Shown here: positions 26,515-35,850 of the stretch, piece by piece
Layout of the letters: each line of letters begins with the position of its first letter
How positions within the stretch are numbered: the first letter of the stretch is position 1
From: Hyphomonas sediminis
GTDB lineage: Bacteria; Pseudomonadota; Alphaproteobacteria; Caulobacterales; Hyphomonadaceae
Direction: 5' to 3'
DNA: 64,000 nucleotides
Assembly (NCBI RefSeq): GCF_019679475.1
Contig: NZ_JAIEZP010000001.1
Coordinates: 1,612,001 to 1,676,000 of the forward strand
Made by a program: the position numbers and the translations under genes
The notes under the pieces: model-generated
Databases searched by the model: none
What the model was told of the DNA's origin: nothing
What the model saw: the letters and a program-made list of their open reading frames with translations, nothing else

Positions 26515-26988
26515 TTAACCTTTCCTGGAATTAATCTCTTCCAGCACCTCTTGCGCGTGGCCTTTCACTTTCACTTTAGGCCACACACGGATGATTTTTC
26601 CGTCCGGTCCGATGAGAAGGGTTACCCGGTTCATGCCCATATAGGTCCGTCCGTACAGGGTTTTTTCGCCCCAGGTGCCATATGCGTCGGAAACCTTGCC
26701 GTCTTCGTCGCTGCCCAGCTGGACCGTCAGGCCATGCTTGGCCGCAAACTTCTCATGTTTTGCCAGCGTATCACGAGACACCCCCAGCACCACGGCGCCG
26801 GCCTTCTCGAAGGCTTTCGCATGTGCGGTAAAGTCCAGCGCTTCCTGGGTGCATCCGGGCGTGTCGTCCTTGGGATAGAAATACAGCACCAGATACTGGC
26901 CGGCATAGTCGGCAAGGCGGCGTTTTCCGGCGGTTGTTTCCAGGGTGAAAGCGGGGGCTTTGCGCCCTTCCTGCAATCCAGCGGTCAT
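26515..26988 (-). CDS. bcp: Peroxiredoxin, Bcp/PrxQ type
   Basis: Thiol peroxidase reducing hydrogen and organic peroxides. The 157-residue protein has YPKDDTPGCTQEALDF with peroxidatic Cys46. The resolving Cys five residues later, found in two-Cys PrxQ enzymes, is absent (the position falls in the ALDF stretch), so it is probably a one-Cys form. Ribosome site AGGAG lies 7 bp upstream of the ATG at 26988. Single-gene unit. Confidence 0.94.
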   Translation of the reverse strand: MTAGLQEGRKAPAFTLETTAGKRRLADYAGQYLVLYFYPKDDTPGCTQEALDFTAHAKAFEKAGAVVLGVSRDTLAKHEKFAAKHGLTVQLGSDEDGKVSDAYGTWGEKTLYGRTYMGMNRVTLLIGPDGKIIRVWPKVKVKGHAQEVLEEINSRKG

Positions 26989-27082
26989 GTAATGCTCCTA
27001 TGGTGCCTGAAGTTCATGAAGTTTATAGTTTTATTCTGCCAGTGGACCTGCGGCAGATAAGTCATTCCTGAGGAGCCCGCTT

Positions 27083-30000
27083 TTGGTCCGCCAGACCGCT
27101 TCCATCGTGGTTTTCGAAATTATCGGCGGATTGATTCTGCTGGCCTTCGTGGCCGTTGCGGTGCTCATGCTGCGGCTTGCCTCGGGGCCTATCGATCTCG
27201 GCCCATTCCGCGCTGATGTCGAAGAGGCCATCGCCGAAGCGCGTGATGGGCGCGCAGTCTCCATCGGTTCTCTGCAGCTGGAATGGTCGCCGCAGAATCG
27301 CCGCGTTCAGATATCGGCTCAGAATATTCGCCTGATGGATCCGGCCAGCCGTCCGGCTGCCGAAGCGCGCAATGCGGTGATCCAGCTTTCGGGCTCCGCG
27401 CTGGTCTTCGGCGATGTCGAAGTGCTTGCCATGGATCTCTCCGATGGCTGGATCGCGATCGATCAGCTTTCGCCCATGCAATGGGCTATCGCGGGCGACC
27501 CTCTGCCTGAGTTCAGGCAATCGAAGCTGCCGGAAACCGCGCAGGGCTGGATCGATTATGTCGGCAAGGTGTTGCCTGAATGGCTGCGCGCCGTCCGCGA
27601 GGCGCGCGAAGGCATGCGGCTGGAAGCGGCCGGTTTTCAGGAAATCGAGTTGCGCGTGCGCGACCAGAACCGCGTCGTCATCGGTACTGTGCAAAACGCC
27701 AGCGGCCGGCTGGAGCTTGCGCCCGCCGGCATGTCGCTCAGCTTCAGCGGTTCGGGGCTCGGCGAAGGGCTGCCCGGCGGCATCGCCCTCGCGATCGGAA
27801 GCGAGGAAGCGGGCAGGACGCTCCGCACGGAACTTACGCTTTCAAACTGGCCGCTCGGCGAATTTGGGGCGCGCCTCGGTCTGAACCGGGACCTGACAGA
27901 TGGTCTGGCCTCGGACATTCGCCTCGCCGCAGATTTTTCCGAAGCGACCGGCATTGACGAAGTCTCCCTCATGGCGAAGGCAGGCGAGGGACAGATTTCC
28001 TTCGCAGACCAGCTCTGGCCGGTGCGAGATCTTGACCTCTCGCTGGTGTATCACCGTCTGGAAGATACGCTGAAGCTCAAGGCGTCGTCCCGCGGCGCTG
28101 GCCCGGTCAAAGGCACGGCCGATATTCTGATGGAGCAGGCCCTGACGGGAACCGGGTTCCGGCCTTTCAGTCTGCAAAGCCCCGCGCTGTCGCTCGATCT
28201 GACACCCATGCTCGCCGCGCCGGTCGATCTTGCCAGCGTCAACTTCAAGGGCGAGGCCGATATGGATGCGCTCGCAGTGCGTGCGGTAACAGCGGCGTTC
28301 GTTTCAGGTGGCGCCAGGTTCGATGCCAAAGGCGAAGTTGCGCTCACGCCGGACCGGCAAGCGGGAGAGCCCCCGGTGCTTGGTCAGCTGGAACTGGCTG
28401 TCGGCGGCCCGGTGCAGCTGGAAACCGTTCTGGCCTTTTGGCCGGTGAAGCTGGGCGAAGGCGCGCGCTCGTTTGCCGAACAGCGCGTCAAATCCGGCAC
28501 CGTGTTCGATATCGCCGGCAAGATCCGGATCCAGCGGGATAGTTTCGTCAATGGCTACCTGAAAGACGACCATCTGGAGCTGACCTTCCGCGTGGAAGAC
28601 GGCGCAGTGCAGTTCCTCGATGACCTGCCGCCCGTCACCGACGGGTTTGGCGAAGGCCGCCTCACCGGCAACAGCTTTCGCGTGCAGATGAGCAAAGGCA
28701 GCTTCGCTGGCTGGACGCTCAGCGAAGGGCTGGTTGATTTTCCCGCCTTCAATCCACGCGGTGAGGACTTCCGTGTCTTCGCAAAGGGGCGGGGGCCGGC
28801 GCGCAACATCATGAAGGCGCTGGTCGATTCGCGGCTCGAGATCGAGTTCGATCCCGCGCGCATGTCCGGGGCCGGTGATCTCACCTTTGAGATGTTTCGT
28901 CCCGCGCTGAATGATGTGCCGTATGAAGATGTTCGTTTCTCGGCCATCGGCACGGTGCGTCAGGCCGGGCTGACAGGCGCTGCCTTCGGTTATGATCTCA
29001 CTGGCGGCACGATGGATGTGAAGGTGGACCAGCTCGGCGCTCTGCTGACCGGCGAGGCGCGCCTTGGCCCGTCCCCGGTCACTTTCCGCTGGTATGAAGG
29101 CTTCACCGATGAAGGTGTCCCGGCAGACCTTACCGCTTCAGGCACCGTCTCGGCGGACTTCCTCAACAGGTTCGGCATTCCCGGCCGCGCCTATATGACC
29201 GGCGAAGCGCCGATTGATGTCAAAGCCAGCCTTGATGGGGAAACGCTGGTCGATTCCAATGTCAGTGTCGATTTGACGGGCGCGCGGCTCGATGTGTCGG
29301 AGATCGGCTGGGTGAAACCCGCCGGTGAGGCAGCCCGCGCAGACGTGCAGTATTCGCAGAAAGATGGCCAGACGGCCTCGCGCGTGAAGTTCGTCAGCCC
29401 CACCGCGCGCCTCGATGGGGATTTCACACTGGGTGCAGATTCCAAGCTGATCTCCGCAGACCTGCGCGAAGCCTTCTTCCGCAATGTGGCCGAGGTCGGC
29501 GGCGCAGTGCAGCGCGGGCCGGGCGACAGGCTGACGATTTCACTCAGCGGAAAATATCTCGATATTTCCAGCCTCGTGGAAGGGCTCGGCGGCCTCGCCG
29601 GCGCCGCTGGCGAAGACCCCCAGGAGGGTACGCCGCTGACGGTCACCGCATCGGTGGACCGGCTCACCCTGCGCACCGGCCTCGACATGCGCAAGGCGCA
29701 GCTGCTCGCCGTCACCGGCACGCGCGGCCTGCAGTCTCTGGAAGCTAGCGGAACCTCCCTCGGCGGCGCGCCGCTCAGTGCCAAGCTGACGGCAGATGGC
29801 ATAGGTCCCATGCGGATCGATGTCGTGTCCGGTGATGCCGGCTTCATGGGCAGCGCCTTCCTCGGCGCAGATTTCATCACGGGCGGAGAGTTGGTCCTCT
29901 CCGGCGCGCTGCAAACGAAGTCCGCCCCGGCTGAGCTGAACCTGCAGGTGACCAATGCGCGGATGAGCAATGCGCCCTTCCTGACGCAGATCCTCTCGCT

Positions 30001-30475
30001 CGCCTCCCTGCGCGGCCTTGCCGATACGCTCAGCGGCGAAGGCGTCATGTTTTCCCGCATCGACATTCCGATGAAAGTTCAGGGCGGGCGCTATATCGTC
30101 ACCGGCGCCAAGGCGCAGGGCCCCGCGCTCGGCCTCACGGCCAATGGCTTCGTCGACATGACCACGCAGGCGATCGAGATTGACGGCGTGCTGGTGCCGA
30201 GCTTCGGCATGAACTCCGCCCTCGGAGGAATACCGATCATCGGAGATCTCGTTGTCGGGCGGGACGGCGAAGGCATCTTCTCGCTGACCTACAGCGTGCG
30301 CGGCACGCTCGAAAAGGCCAACGTCTCGGTAAACCCGCTCTCGGCGCTCGCCCCCGGCGTTATCCGGCGCATCTTCGAAAACCCGTCAGATACCAAGATC
30401 CCGGAAGCGAAGCCCCGCAGCGCAGACGAGCCCATCCCGCCAGAACTGCCTCCCCTCAAGGAAGAGACGTTCTAA
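27083..30475 (+). CDS. AsmA-like/YhdP-family inner-membrane protein
   Basis: A 1130-residue protein with one N-terminal membrane helix (about residues 10-32), then a very long beta-rich periplasmic region (DUF3971-like), ending in an AsmA-like C-terminal domain (FSRIDIPMKVQGGRYIVTGA to GEGIFSLTYSVRG). YhdP/TamB-like proteins form bridge-like channels for phospholipid transport to the outer membrane; that role is inferred from the family. The start is TTG at 27083, supported by GAGGAG 7 bp upstream. It ends in a Pro-rich tail and is followed at once by a terminator hairpin. Confidence 0.88.
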   Translation: MVRQTASIVVFEIIGGLILLAFVAVAVLMLRLASGPIDLGPFRADVEEAIAEARDGRAVSIGSLQLEWSPQNRRVQISAQNIRLMDPASRPAAEARNAVIQLSGSALVFGDVEVLAMDLSDGWIAIDQLSPMQWAIAGDPLPEFRQSKLPETAQGWIDYVGKVLPEWLRAVREAREGMRLEAAGFQEIELRVRDQNRVVIGTVQNASGRLELAPAGMSLSFSGSGLGEGLPGGIALAIGSEEAGRTLRTELTLSNWPLGEFGARLGLNRDLTDGLASDIRLAADFSEATGIDEVSLMAKAGEGQISFADQLWPVRDLDLSLVYHRLEDTLKLKASSRGAGPVKGTADILMEQALTGTGFRPFSLQSPALSLDLTPMLAAPVDLASVNFKGEADMDALAVRAVTAAFVSGGARFDAKGEVALTPDRQAGEPPVLGQLELAVGGPVQLETVLAFWPVKLGEGARSFAEQRVKSGTVFDIAGKIRIQRDSFVNGYLKDDHLELTFRVEDGAVQFLDDLPPVTDGFGEGRLTGNSFRVQMSKGSFAGWTLSEGLVDFPAFNPRGEDFRVFAKGRGPARNIMKALVDSRLEIEFDPARMSGAGDLTFEMFRPALNDVPYEDVRFSAIGTVRQAGLTGAAFGYDLTGGTMDVKVDQLGALLTGEARLGPSPVTFRWYEGFTDEGVPADLTASGTVSADFLNRFGIPGRAYMTGEAPIDVKASLDGETLVDSNVSVDLTGARLDVSEIGWVKPAGEAARADVQYSQKDGQTASRVKFVSPTARLDGDFTLGADSKLISADLREAFFRNVAEVGGAVQRGPGDRLTISLSGKYLDISSLVEGLGGLAGAAGEDPQEGTPLTVTASVDRLTLRTGLDMRKAQLLAVTGTRGLQSLEASGTSLGGAPLSAKLTADGIGPMRIDVVSGDAGFMGSAFLGADFITGGELVLSGALQTKSAPAELNLQVTNARMSNAPFLTQILSLASLRGLADTLSGEGVMFSRIDIPMKVQGGRYIVTGAKAQGPALGLTANGFVDMTTQAIEIDGVLVPSFGMNSALGGIPIIGDLVVGRDGEGIFSLTYSVRGTLEKANVSVNPLSALAPGVIRRIFENPSDTKIPEAKPRSADEPIPPELPPLKEETF

Positions 30476-30505
30476 AGGTCTGCCTCGGTCTTGGAGCAGA
30501 CCTTT
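30474..30505. terminator. Bidirectional terminator between yhdP-like gene and tyrS
   Basis: A perfect 10-bp inverted repeat AAAGGTCTGC (30474-30483)/GCAGACCTTT (30496-30505) overlapping the yhdP-like stop codon. A/T runs on both sides let it serve the convergent tyrS gene too. Confidence 0.8.
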
Positions 30506-30530
30506 AAAACCCAATGACACTTTCAAACAA

Positions 30531-31811
30531 TCAGGGCGTATCTACCGGTTTCACAAGAACTATCCGTTTCCCAAGTTTTACTTTGAAGGCGCCAACGTCT
30601 GGCAGGACTTCTTGGTATGGGTGAAACCTGCTTTCCTTGATGTTTTCATCATTGATATAGACAGCGCCTTCTTGGATTTTTTTTCGAGCTTCCCCGTTTG
30701 ATTTTACCAATCCGGAGGCTCTTAGAATCGCAATTGTTGATCGCGCGTATTTGTATTCGCCCTTTGCGAGTTCGACGGTATCTTCTGACAATTCGAAGAC
30801 AGGAAGGTTTTCCAAAGAGCCTTTACCAGAGAATGCGGCCTTCGCCGCGGCTTCAGCTTCCTTCGCCGCCGCTTCGCCATGCAGCAGGGTCGTCGCCGCA
30901 TTGGCCAGCGCGATCTTCGCGTCGTTGATCTGCGCGCCTTCAAGGGCTTCCAGCGCTTCGATCTCTTGCTGGCCGAGGTCGGTGAAGAGGCGCAGGAACT
31001 TGCCCACATCGGCGTCCTCGGTGTTGCGCCAGAACTGCCAGTATTCATACGGGCTCTTGCGGTCGGCGTTCAGCCACACAGCCCCGCCCACCGTCTTGCC
31101 CATCTTCACGCCGGAAGAAGTGGTAACGAGGTGCGCGGTCACGCCGAAGGCTTCCCCGCTTTCGGCCTTGTGAACGAGGTCCACGCCGCCCACGATATTG
31201 CCCCACTGGTCCGATCCGCCCAGCTGCATCCGGCAACCGTAACGGCGGAACAACTCAAGGAAGTCGTAGGACTGCATCAGCAAATAGTTGAACTCGAGGA
31301 AGGTGTAGGGCTGCTCGGCCTCAAGCCGGCGGCGCACGGTGTCCTGTTTCACCATCGTGTTGATGGTGAAGTAGACGCCGATGGCGCGCAGCATCTCAAG
31401 ATAGCCAAGCTCGCCCAGCCAATCATTGTTGTTGACCATGATGGCGTCATTGGCCCCGTCGCCAAAGCGCAGGAACGGTTCGAACGCGGTCTTGATGCCC
31501 GCAATGTTGGCGTTGATCTGTTCATCGGTCAGCAGCGGACGCGACTTTTCCTTGTCCGTCGGGTCGCCCACTTTCGTGGTGCCCCCGCCCATCAGGGCAA
31601 TCGGCTTGCCGCCATGGCGCTGGAAAATCCGCAGCATCATGATGGTCATCAGGTGGCCAACGTGCAGGCTGTCTGCCGTGGCGTCATAGCCCACATAAGC
31701 GACCGGCGTTCCCGTGCTGCAATAGGCATCGAGCTCAGCTTTGTGAGTCGTGTCCTTGATGAAGCCGCGCCAGCTGAGCTCGCGCAGGAATTCCGACTTG
31801 TATTCGCTCAT
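30531..31811 (-). CDS. tyrS: Tyrosyl-tRNA synthetase
   Basis: Charges tRNA-Tyr. The 426-residue protein has the HIGH motif as HVGH (SLHVGHLMTIMM), the tyrosine pocket GGSDQWGNI, the KMSKS motif as KMGKT, and a C-terminal S4 RNA-binding domain (EARKKIQEGAVYINDE). The last hundred or so codons (30531 to about 30840) are clearly AT-richer, with A/T-ending codons, while the remainder is typical for the window. The protein looks intact, so this suggests a recombinant gene with a foreign C-terminal segment. Confidence 0.95.
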   Translation of the reverse strand: MSEYKSEFLRELSWRGFIKDTTHKAELDAYCSTGTPVAYVGYDATADSLHVGHLMTIMMLRIFQRHGGKPIALMGGGTTKVGDPTDKEKSRPLLTDEQINANIAGIKTAFEPFLRFGDGANDAIMVNNNDWLGELGYLEMLRAIGVYFTINTMVKQDTVRRRLEAEQPYTFLEFNYLLMQSYDFLELFRRYGCRMQLGGSDQWGNIVGGVDLVHKAESGEAFGVTAHLVTTSSGVKMGKTVGGAVWLNADRKSPYEYWQFWRNTEDADVGKFLRLFTDLGQQEIEALEALEGAQINDAKIALANAATTLLHGEAAAKEAEAAAKAAFSGKGSLENLPVFELSEDTVELAKGEYKYARSTIAILRASGLVKSNGEARKKIQEGAVYINDENIKESRFHPYQEVLPDVGAFKVKLGKRIVLVKPVDTP

Positions 31812-31862
31812 GTTCTCGTGTCTCCGATGAGATGCGCGCGCCTAACATAGAAAGGGCCAGCC

Positions 31863-32990
31863 TTGAACACCGCTGTTGCAAATTCAGGCCCCGTCTGGGT
31901 CGCAGGCTTCATGTCGGGCACCTCGCTGGACGCTGTCGATGCCGCCATGATCCTCACAGATGGCGAGGAAGTGCTCGAATTCGGCCCCGTCGCCGAGCGC
32001 AAATACACCGCTGAGGAACGCGCCGTCCTGCAGGCGGCCACTGACGCCGCCCGCGCCTGGAATTGGCAAGGCCCGCGCCCGGAGGCGCTTTTCGCCGCCG
32101 CCTGCGAAACCATCACGAAAACCCATAGCGACGCCTGGGCGATGATGACCGGGCAGGCGGGCGCCCCGCGTCCCGTCCTCGCCGGGGTCCATGGGCAAAC
32201 CGTGCTCCACCGGCGCGCGCGCCCCGCTGAGCCCGGCGCCACGCTCCAGCTGATCGACGCGCCGGCCATGCAGGCCGCCCTCGGCGTGCCGCTCGCTTAC
32301 GATTTCCGCTCCGCCGATGTTGCCGCCGGCGGGCAGGGCGCGCCGCTCGCCCCTGCCTATCACGCGGCCCTGATGCGCCGCCTCGGCGGCGAGCCCGCCG
32401 TCGTGCTCAATCTCGGCGGGGTGGCCAACATCACCGCCCGCACCGCTGATGGTACCCTCATCGCCTTCGATACCGGCCCCGCCAATGGCCCCATTGATGA
32501 ATGGGTCGAGCGCCATGGCCACGGCACGCATGATGCCGGCGGCGCGCTGGCCGCTGCCGGAAAGGTGGACACCGCCCGCCTCGCCCGTCTGCTTACACAT
32601 GGCTGGTTCGCCGAAGCTCCGCCCAAATCGCTCGACCGTTATGATTTCAACGCTGCCATGGCCGATGGTCTCAGCCTGGAAGATGGCGCCGCAACGCTGA
32701 CGGAGTTTTCCGCTGCCGCCGTCGCCGCCGGTATCCGTCAGCTCCCGGAGGTTCCGGCCCGGCTCATCGCCTGTGGCGGCGGCCGGCACAATCCGTCCTT
32801 CATGGCGGCGCTCCGCCGCCAGCTTCCCTGCGAAGTCCTGTCAGCAGAAGAGGCCGGCTGGCGCGGCGATTCCATCGAGGCAGAAGCCTTCGCCCTCCTC
32901 GCCATCCGCACAGCGCGCGGCCTGCCACTCAGCTGGCCCGGCACAACCGGCGTCCCCGCGCCCCATCGCGGCGGGGAATTGCTCGGTTGA
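31863..32990 (+). CDS. anmK: Anhydro-N-acetylmuramic acid kinase
   Basis: Recycles peptidoglycan by converting 1,6-anhydroMurNAc to MurNAc-6-phosphate. The 375-residue protein shows the family motifs GFMSGTSLDAVDAA (ATP-binding), GVHGQTVLHRR, NLGGVANIT and AFDTGPANGPID, plus CGGGRHNPSFM. It starts at TTG 31863, divergent from tyrS with 51 bp between them; divergent tyrS-anmK order is common in proteobacteria. Confidence 0.95.
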   Translation: MNTAVANSGPVWVAGFMSGTSLDAVDAAMILTDGEEVLEFGPVAERKYTAEERAVLQAATDAARAWNWQGPRPEALFAAACETITKTHSDAWAMMTGQAGAPRPVLAGVHGQTVLHRRARPAEPGATLQLIDAPAMQAALGVPLAYDFRSADVAAGGQGAPLAPAYHAALMRRLGGEPAVVLNLGGVANITARTADGTLIAFDTGPANGPIDEWVERHGHGTHDAGGALAAAGKVDTARLARLLTHGWFAEAPPKSLDRYDFNAAMADGLSLEDGAATLTEFSAAAVAAGIRQLPEVPARLIACGGGRHNPSFMAALRRQLPCEVLSAEEAGWRGDSIEAEAFALLAIRTARGLPLSWPGTTGVPAPHRGGELLG

Positions 32991-33051
32991 CTTGAGGTCT
33001 CTCCCGCTTAGGTTGCTGGCACCTGTGCTGCCAATCCTTGAGGTGAGCGGG

Positions 33052-33759
33052 ATGAAGGTCGTCTTTCACGCAGCAATTGCGGTCTTGTTCGCCGGTTTCG
33101 CTCACGGGCAGGCCGCCGATAGTAGCGCTGATCCCGCTCAGTATTTTCAGGACATCTGTATCCGCCATGAGGCGTCGGCTGCGCCAGTTCAGGCCGCGCT
33201 AGACGCATCAGGTTGGCGGCGTCTTCCTCCGGCTGAGGCGGACGCGTTTTTCCCCGGAATCCTTCCATATGACCAGGCTGTGTATGCTGCGCCTGCTTCT
33301 GATCAAATCTTCATCGCCATCTCGTATTTCGGAGAAAAAACAGAAGAAGCCTATCGAAAGCGAGACGCCGGTGAGGTGGTCACTTCCGCGCCGGTCAATC
33401 CGGACAAGCTGTTCTACCACTATTTTCTGAGCTTCAAGACGAACGCTGATGAAGAAAATATTGGTACCAAGGATTGTGCCTTGTTTTTCAAAGGCGGATC
33501 AATCTCCCCAGAGAGGCTCGGTAAGCTTTCTGTTGAGGGGCGGTCCCTTGGAAGCCCTCACTACGCCCCGCCATATGTGCGGAAGGCAGGTCGGCAGTAT
33601 AAAGATGAAAAGGTTCTCATCTGGAGTAAGGCATTGCCTGTCACAATTAACTCAATCCGCGAGGAGGATCCCGGCACGGGAGTTGTGACAACGCATGTCC
33701 GGCTTACAAAAGCGCTTAAGAAGGGCGATCCCGCCAGCAGTTACACGCTGAAAAACTGA
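33052..33759 (+). CDS. Secreted protein of unknown function
   Basis: A 235-residue protein with a signal peptide (MKVVFHAAIAVLFAGFAHGQ). The mature part has two Cys (DICIRH, KDCALFF) and the Trp-containing SGWRRLP. No recognised domain. The ATG at 33052 was chosen for the signal peptide; the frame is open further back through anmK. It is slightly less GC-rich than its neighbours, and converges on the HAD gene with a 6-bp gap. Confidence 0.7.
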   Translation: MKVVFHAAIAVLFAGFAHGQAADSSADPAQYFQDICIRHEASAAPVQAALDASGWRRLPPAEADAFFPGILPYDQAVYAAPASDQIFIAISYFGEKTEEAYRKRDAGEVVTSAPVNPDKLFYHYFLSFKTNADEENIGTKDCALFFKGGSISPERLGKLSVEGRSLGSPHYAPPYVRKAGRQYKDEKVLIWSKALPVTINSIREEDPGTGVVTTHVRLTKALKKGDPASSYTLKN

Positions 33760-33765
33760 ACAGCG

Positions 33766-34449
33766 CTATTTCGTCGGCTCGTTCGTCAGGAAGCTGATGT
33801 CATCCGTGTTGAGGTCGGCGATGGTCATGCCGGTCTTCTGCGCGGCTTTGCGCAGGCCGGCGGATGGGTTCACCGCGATGCCATGTTCGGCCATCTGCAG
33901 CATCGCCAGATCGGTGATATGATCGCTGTAGGCATAGCCGGGGTTCACGATTCCGCTTTCTTCAAACCGGCGCAGCTTTTCCGCGCCATAGCAGTTATTG
34001 CCCAGCAGGCGCGGCGGGCGGGACGCGCCGTCCTGCGTCCAGTCGAGCCGTGTGGCGATCACGTCGTCAAAGCCGAGCGCGCGGCCAAGTTCATCCGCCA
34101 CCAGATCAACTGAGGCTGTTGCAATCACCAGTCTGTGGCCGTTTTCCTGATGCCAGCGGATGGCCGCCACCGCGCCGGGGCGCAGGCGTCCGTCCAGTTC
34201 CCGGGCGATGAAGGCGGCAGACTTGGCTTCAAGTTCCTCGCGCGAAAGATGCGACAGCGCCCGCAGGCTCACCACCTTGACGGAGTCCCGGCTGGCAAGG
34301 CCTATCTTGTAGGCGGCGCCCTGCGCGATGATGTGCAGGAAGCGCAGCCAGAAGGCGGGGCGGGCGCCATTCACGAAAATCAGGAAGCGCGTCCAGGTCG
34401 CCTGCTTGGTGATCGTCAGGTCCAGGTCGAAGATCGCAATCTTGCTCAC
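33766..34449 (-). CDS. HAD-IB family phosphatase
   Basis: A 227-residue haloacid dehalogenase-superfamily hydrolase. Motif I is FDLDLTIT (nucleophile and acid Asp), motif II is the VIATAS segment, and motif IV is YSDHITDLAML. This type includes phosphoserine phosphatase-like and glycerophosphate/lysophospholipid phosphatases; substrate unknown. The start is GTG at 34449. The GNAT gene ends 27 bp upstream on the same strand. Confidence 0.87.
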   Translation of the reverse strand: MSKIAIFDLDLTITKQATWTRFLIFVNGARPAFWLRFLHIIAQGAAYKIGLASRDSVKVVSLRALSHLSREELEAKSAAFIARELDGRLRPGAVAAIRWHQENGHRLVIATASVDLVADELGRALGFDDVIATRLDWTQDGASRPPRLLGNNCYGAEKLRRFEESGIVNPGYAYSDHITDLAMLQMAEHGIAVNPSAGLRKAAQKTGMTIADLNTDDISFLTNEPTK

Positions 34450-34476
34450 GGGGGGGCGTATTCCTTTTCCTTGGCC

Positions 34477-34956
34477 TTAGGCCGGGCTGCCCAGCTTGTC
34501 GAGCGCGGCGCCGTCCACGCGGTAGATCGTCCATTCATCCATCGGCCGCGCGCCAAGGGAAAGGTAGAAATCGATCGAAGGCTGGTTCCAGTCGAGTACG
34601 GACCATTCCAGCCGCCCGCATCCGCGCTCCAGCGTGATCTCCGCCAGCTTCACCAGCAGCGCCTTGCCATAGCCCTTGCCGCGCTGGGCCGGGTCCACGA
34701 ACAGGTCTTCCAGGTAAATGCCGGGCTTGGCCAGGAAGGTGGAGAAGTTATGGAAGAACAGGGCAAAGCCGTGGGCCTGTCCGCCTTCCTCGATCAGCAA
34801 CACTTCGGCATAGGGCTTCGGCCCGAAAAGGTGTTGCCGCAGGCTCTCTTCATCGGCATGGCATTCGTGCGAGAGCTTTTCATACTCAGCCAGCGCGCGG
34901 ATGAATTTCAGGATGACGGGCGTATCCGCCGGCGTCGCAAACCGGATGCTGTGCAT
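34477..34956 (-). CDS. GNAT-family N-acetyltransferase
   Basis: A 159-residue acetyl-CoA-dependent acetyltransferase. The acetyl-CoA loop is VDPAQRGKGYGKALL. The N-terminus (IRFATPADTPVILKFIRALA) and the DLFVDP and NQPSIDFYLSLGA segments resemble spermidine/diamine or thialysine acetyltransferases, but the acceptor is not certain. Ribosome site AGGAA precedes the ATG at 34956. Confidence 0.88.
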   Translation of the reverse strand: MHSIRFATPADTPVILKFIRALAEYEKLSHECHADEESLRQHLFGPKPYAEVLLIEEGGQAHGFALFFHNFSTFLAKPGIYLEDLFVDPAQRGKGYGKALLVKLAEITLERGCGRLEWSVLDWNQPSIDFYLSLGARPMDEWTIYRVDGAALDKLGSPA

Positions 34957-35016
34957 GATGATTCCTGGGGCAGAAGTGAAGCGGCCCGCCGGTTGGGCAG
35001 GCCGTCTGGGTAAGGA

Positions 35017-35736
35017 TCAATCCTCGAAGTCCTCGTCGTCTTCCACGACATCTGCGCCGGAATCCTCGTCGGCTTCGTTGCGCATCTCCTGCTCGGCTTC
35101 CGCCAGGCGGCGCAGCAGGTAATCCTCGCAAACGCCGATCAGTTCTTCGCGCTTGTCCTGATAGAAGTGGTTGGCGCCAACCACTTTCGCGCGGTCGACC
35201 TTCTGGCCTTTCTGAACGCGCACTTTTGTCAGCGCGCGCTCCACGTCTTCAGGAGACGCGATGGCGTCCTTGTCGCCTGCCACGATCAGGCCGGAAGCCG
35301 GGCACGGGGCAAGGAAGGAGAGGTCATAATGGTTGGCCGGCGGCGAGATGGCGAGGAAACCATCGATCTCCGGGCGGCGCATCAGCAGCTGCAGCGTGAT
35401 CCAGGCACCGAAGGAATAGCCGGCACACCACACATAGCGCGGCGTCTCGGAAAGGTTCTCCAGATAGTCGAGCACATAGGCGGCGTCTTCCAGTTCCCCG
35501 ATGCCCTGGTCATAGGTGCCCTGGCTGCGGCCCACGCCGCGGGAGTTGTAGCGCAGCACGCCGAAACCATGCTTTTCGAACAGCTGGTAGAGCATGATCG
35601 TGATCGGGTCCTGCATCGTCCCGCCCGCTTTGGGGTGGGGGTGCAGGATCAGCGCGATCGGCGCGCCCGGATATGGCGGCTCGGTATAGCGCGCTTCAAT
35701 TCGGCCCTGGGGGCCCGGGATGATGATCTCGGCCAT
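35017..35736 (-). CDS. Alpha/beta hydrolase
   Basis: A 239-residue protein. The oxyanion-region sequence LILHPHPKAGGTM and the RYNSRGVGRSQG segment match a family of bacterial alpha/beta hydrolases. The nucleophile elbow is GYSFG (Ser), with a candidate acid in VAGDKDAIASPED and His in GANHFYQDK. A strongly acidic C-terminal tail (about 20 residues, mostly Asp and Glu) is unusual. Divergent from iscS. Confidence 0.88.
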   Translation of the reverse strand: MAEIIIPGPQGRIEARYTEPPYPGAPIALILHPHPKAGGTMQDPITIMLYQLFEKHGFGVLRYNSRGVGRSQGTYDQGIGELEDAAYVLDYLENLSETPRYVWCAGYSFGAWITLQLLMRRPEIDGFLAISPPANHYDLSFLAPCPASGLIVAGDKDAIASPEDVERALTKVRVQKGQKVDRAKVVGANHFYQDKREELIGVCEDYLLRRLAEAEQEMRNEADEDSGADVVEDDEDFED

Positions 35737-35815
35737 CGCAACCTCGGCATTATTTCCACAGAAGGGGGGCTAGATAGGCCAAGTCGCCTGAGAAATGCAA
35801 ATTTTTCTGCAGGAT

Positions 35816-35850
35816 GCAGGATCGGCTGGAAAAGGCTATATAATCAGGTG
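35816..35850 (+). promoter_or_regulatory. Putative promoter of the isc/suf operon
   Basis: A consensus -10 element TATAAT occupies 35839-35844, only 6 bp before the iscS ATG. The expected transcription start would fall at or near the A of the ATG, implying a leaderless or nearly leaderless messenger. The -35 position (about 35816-35821) has no good consensus, which would suit an activator- or repressor-controlled promoter. Confidence 0.45.
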
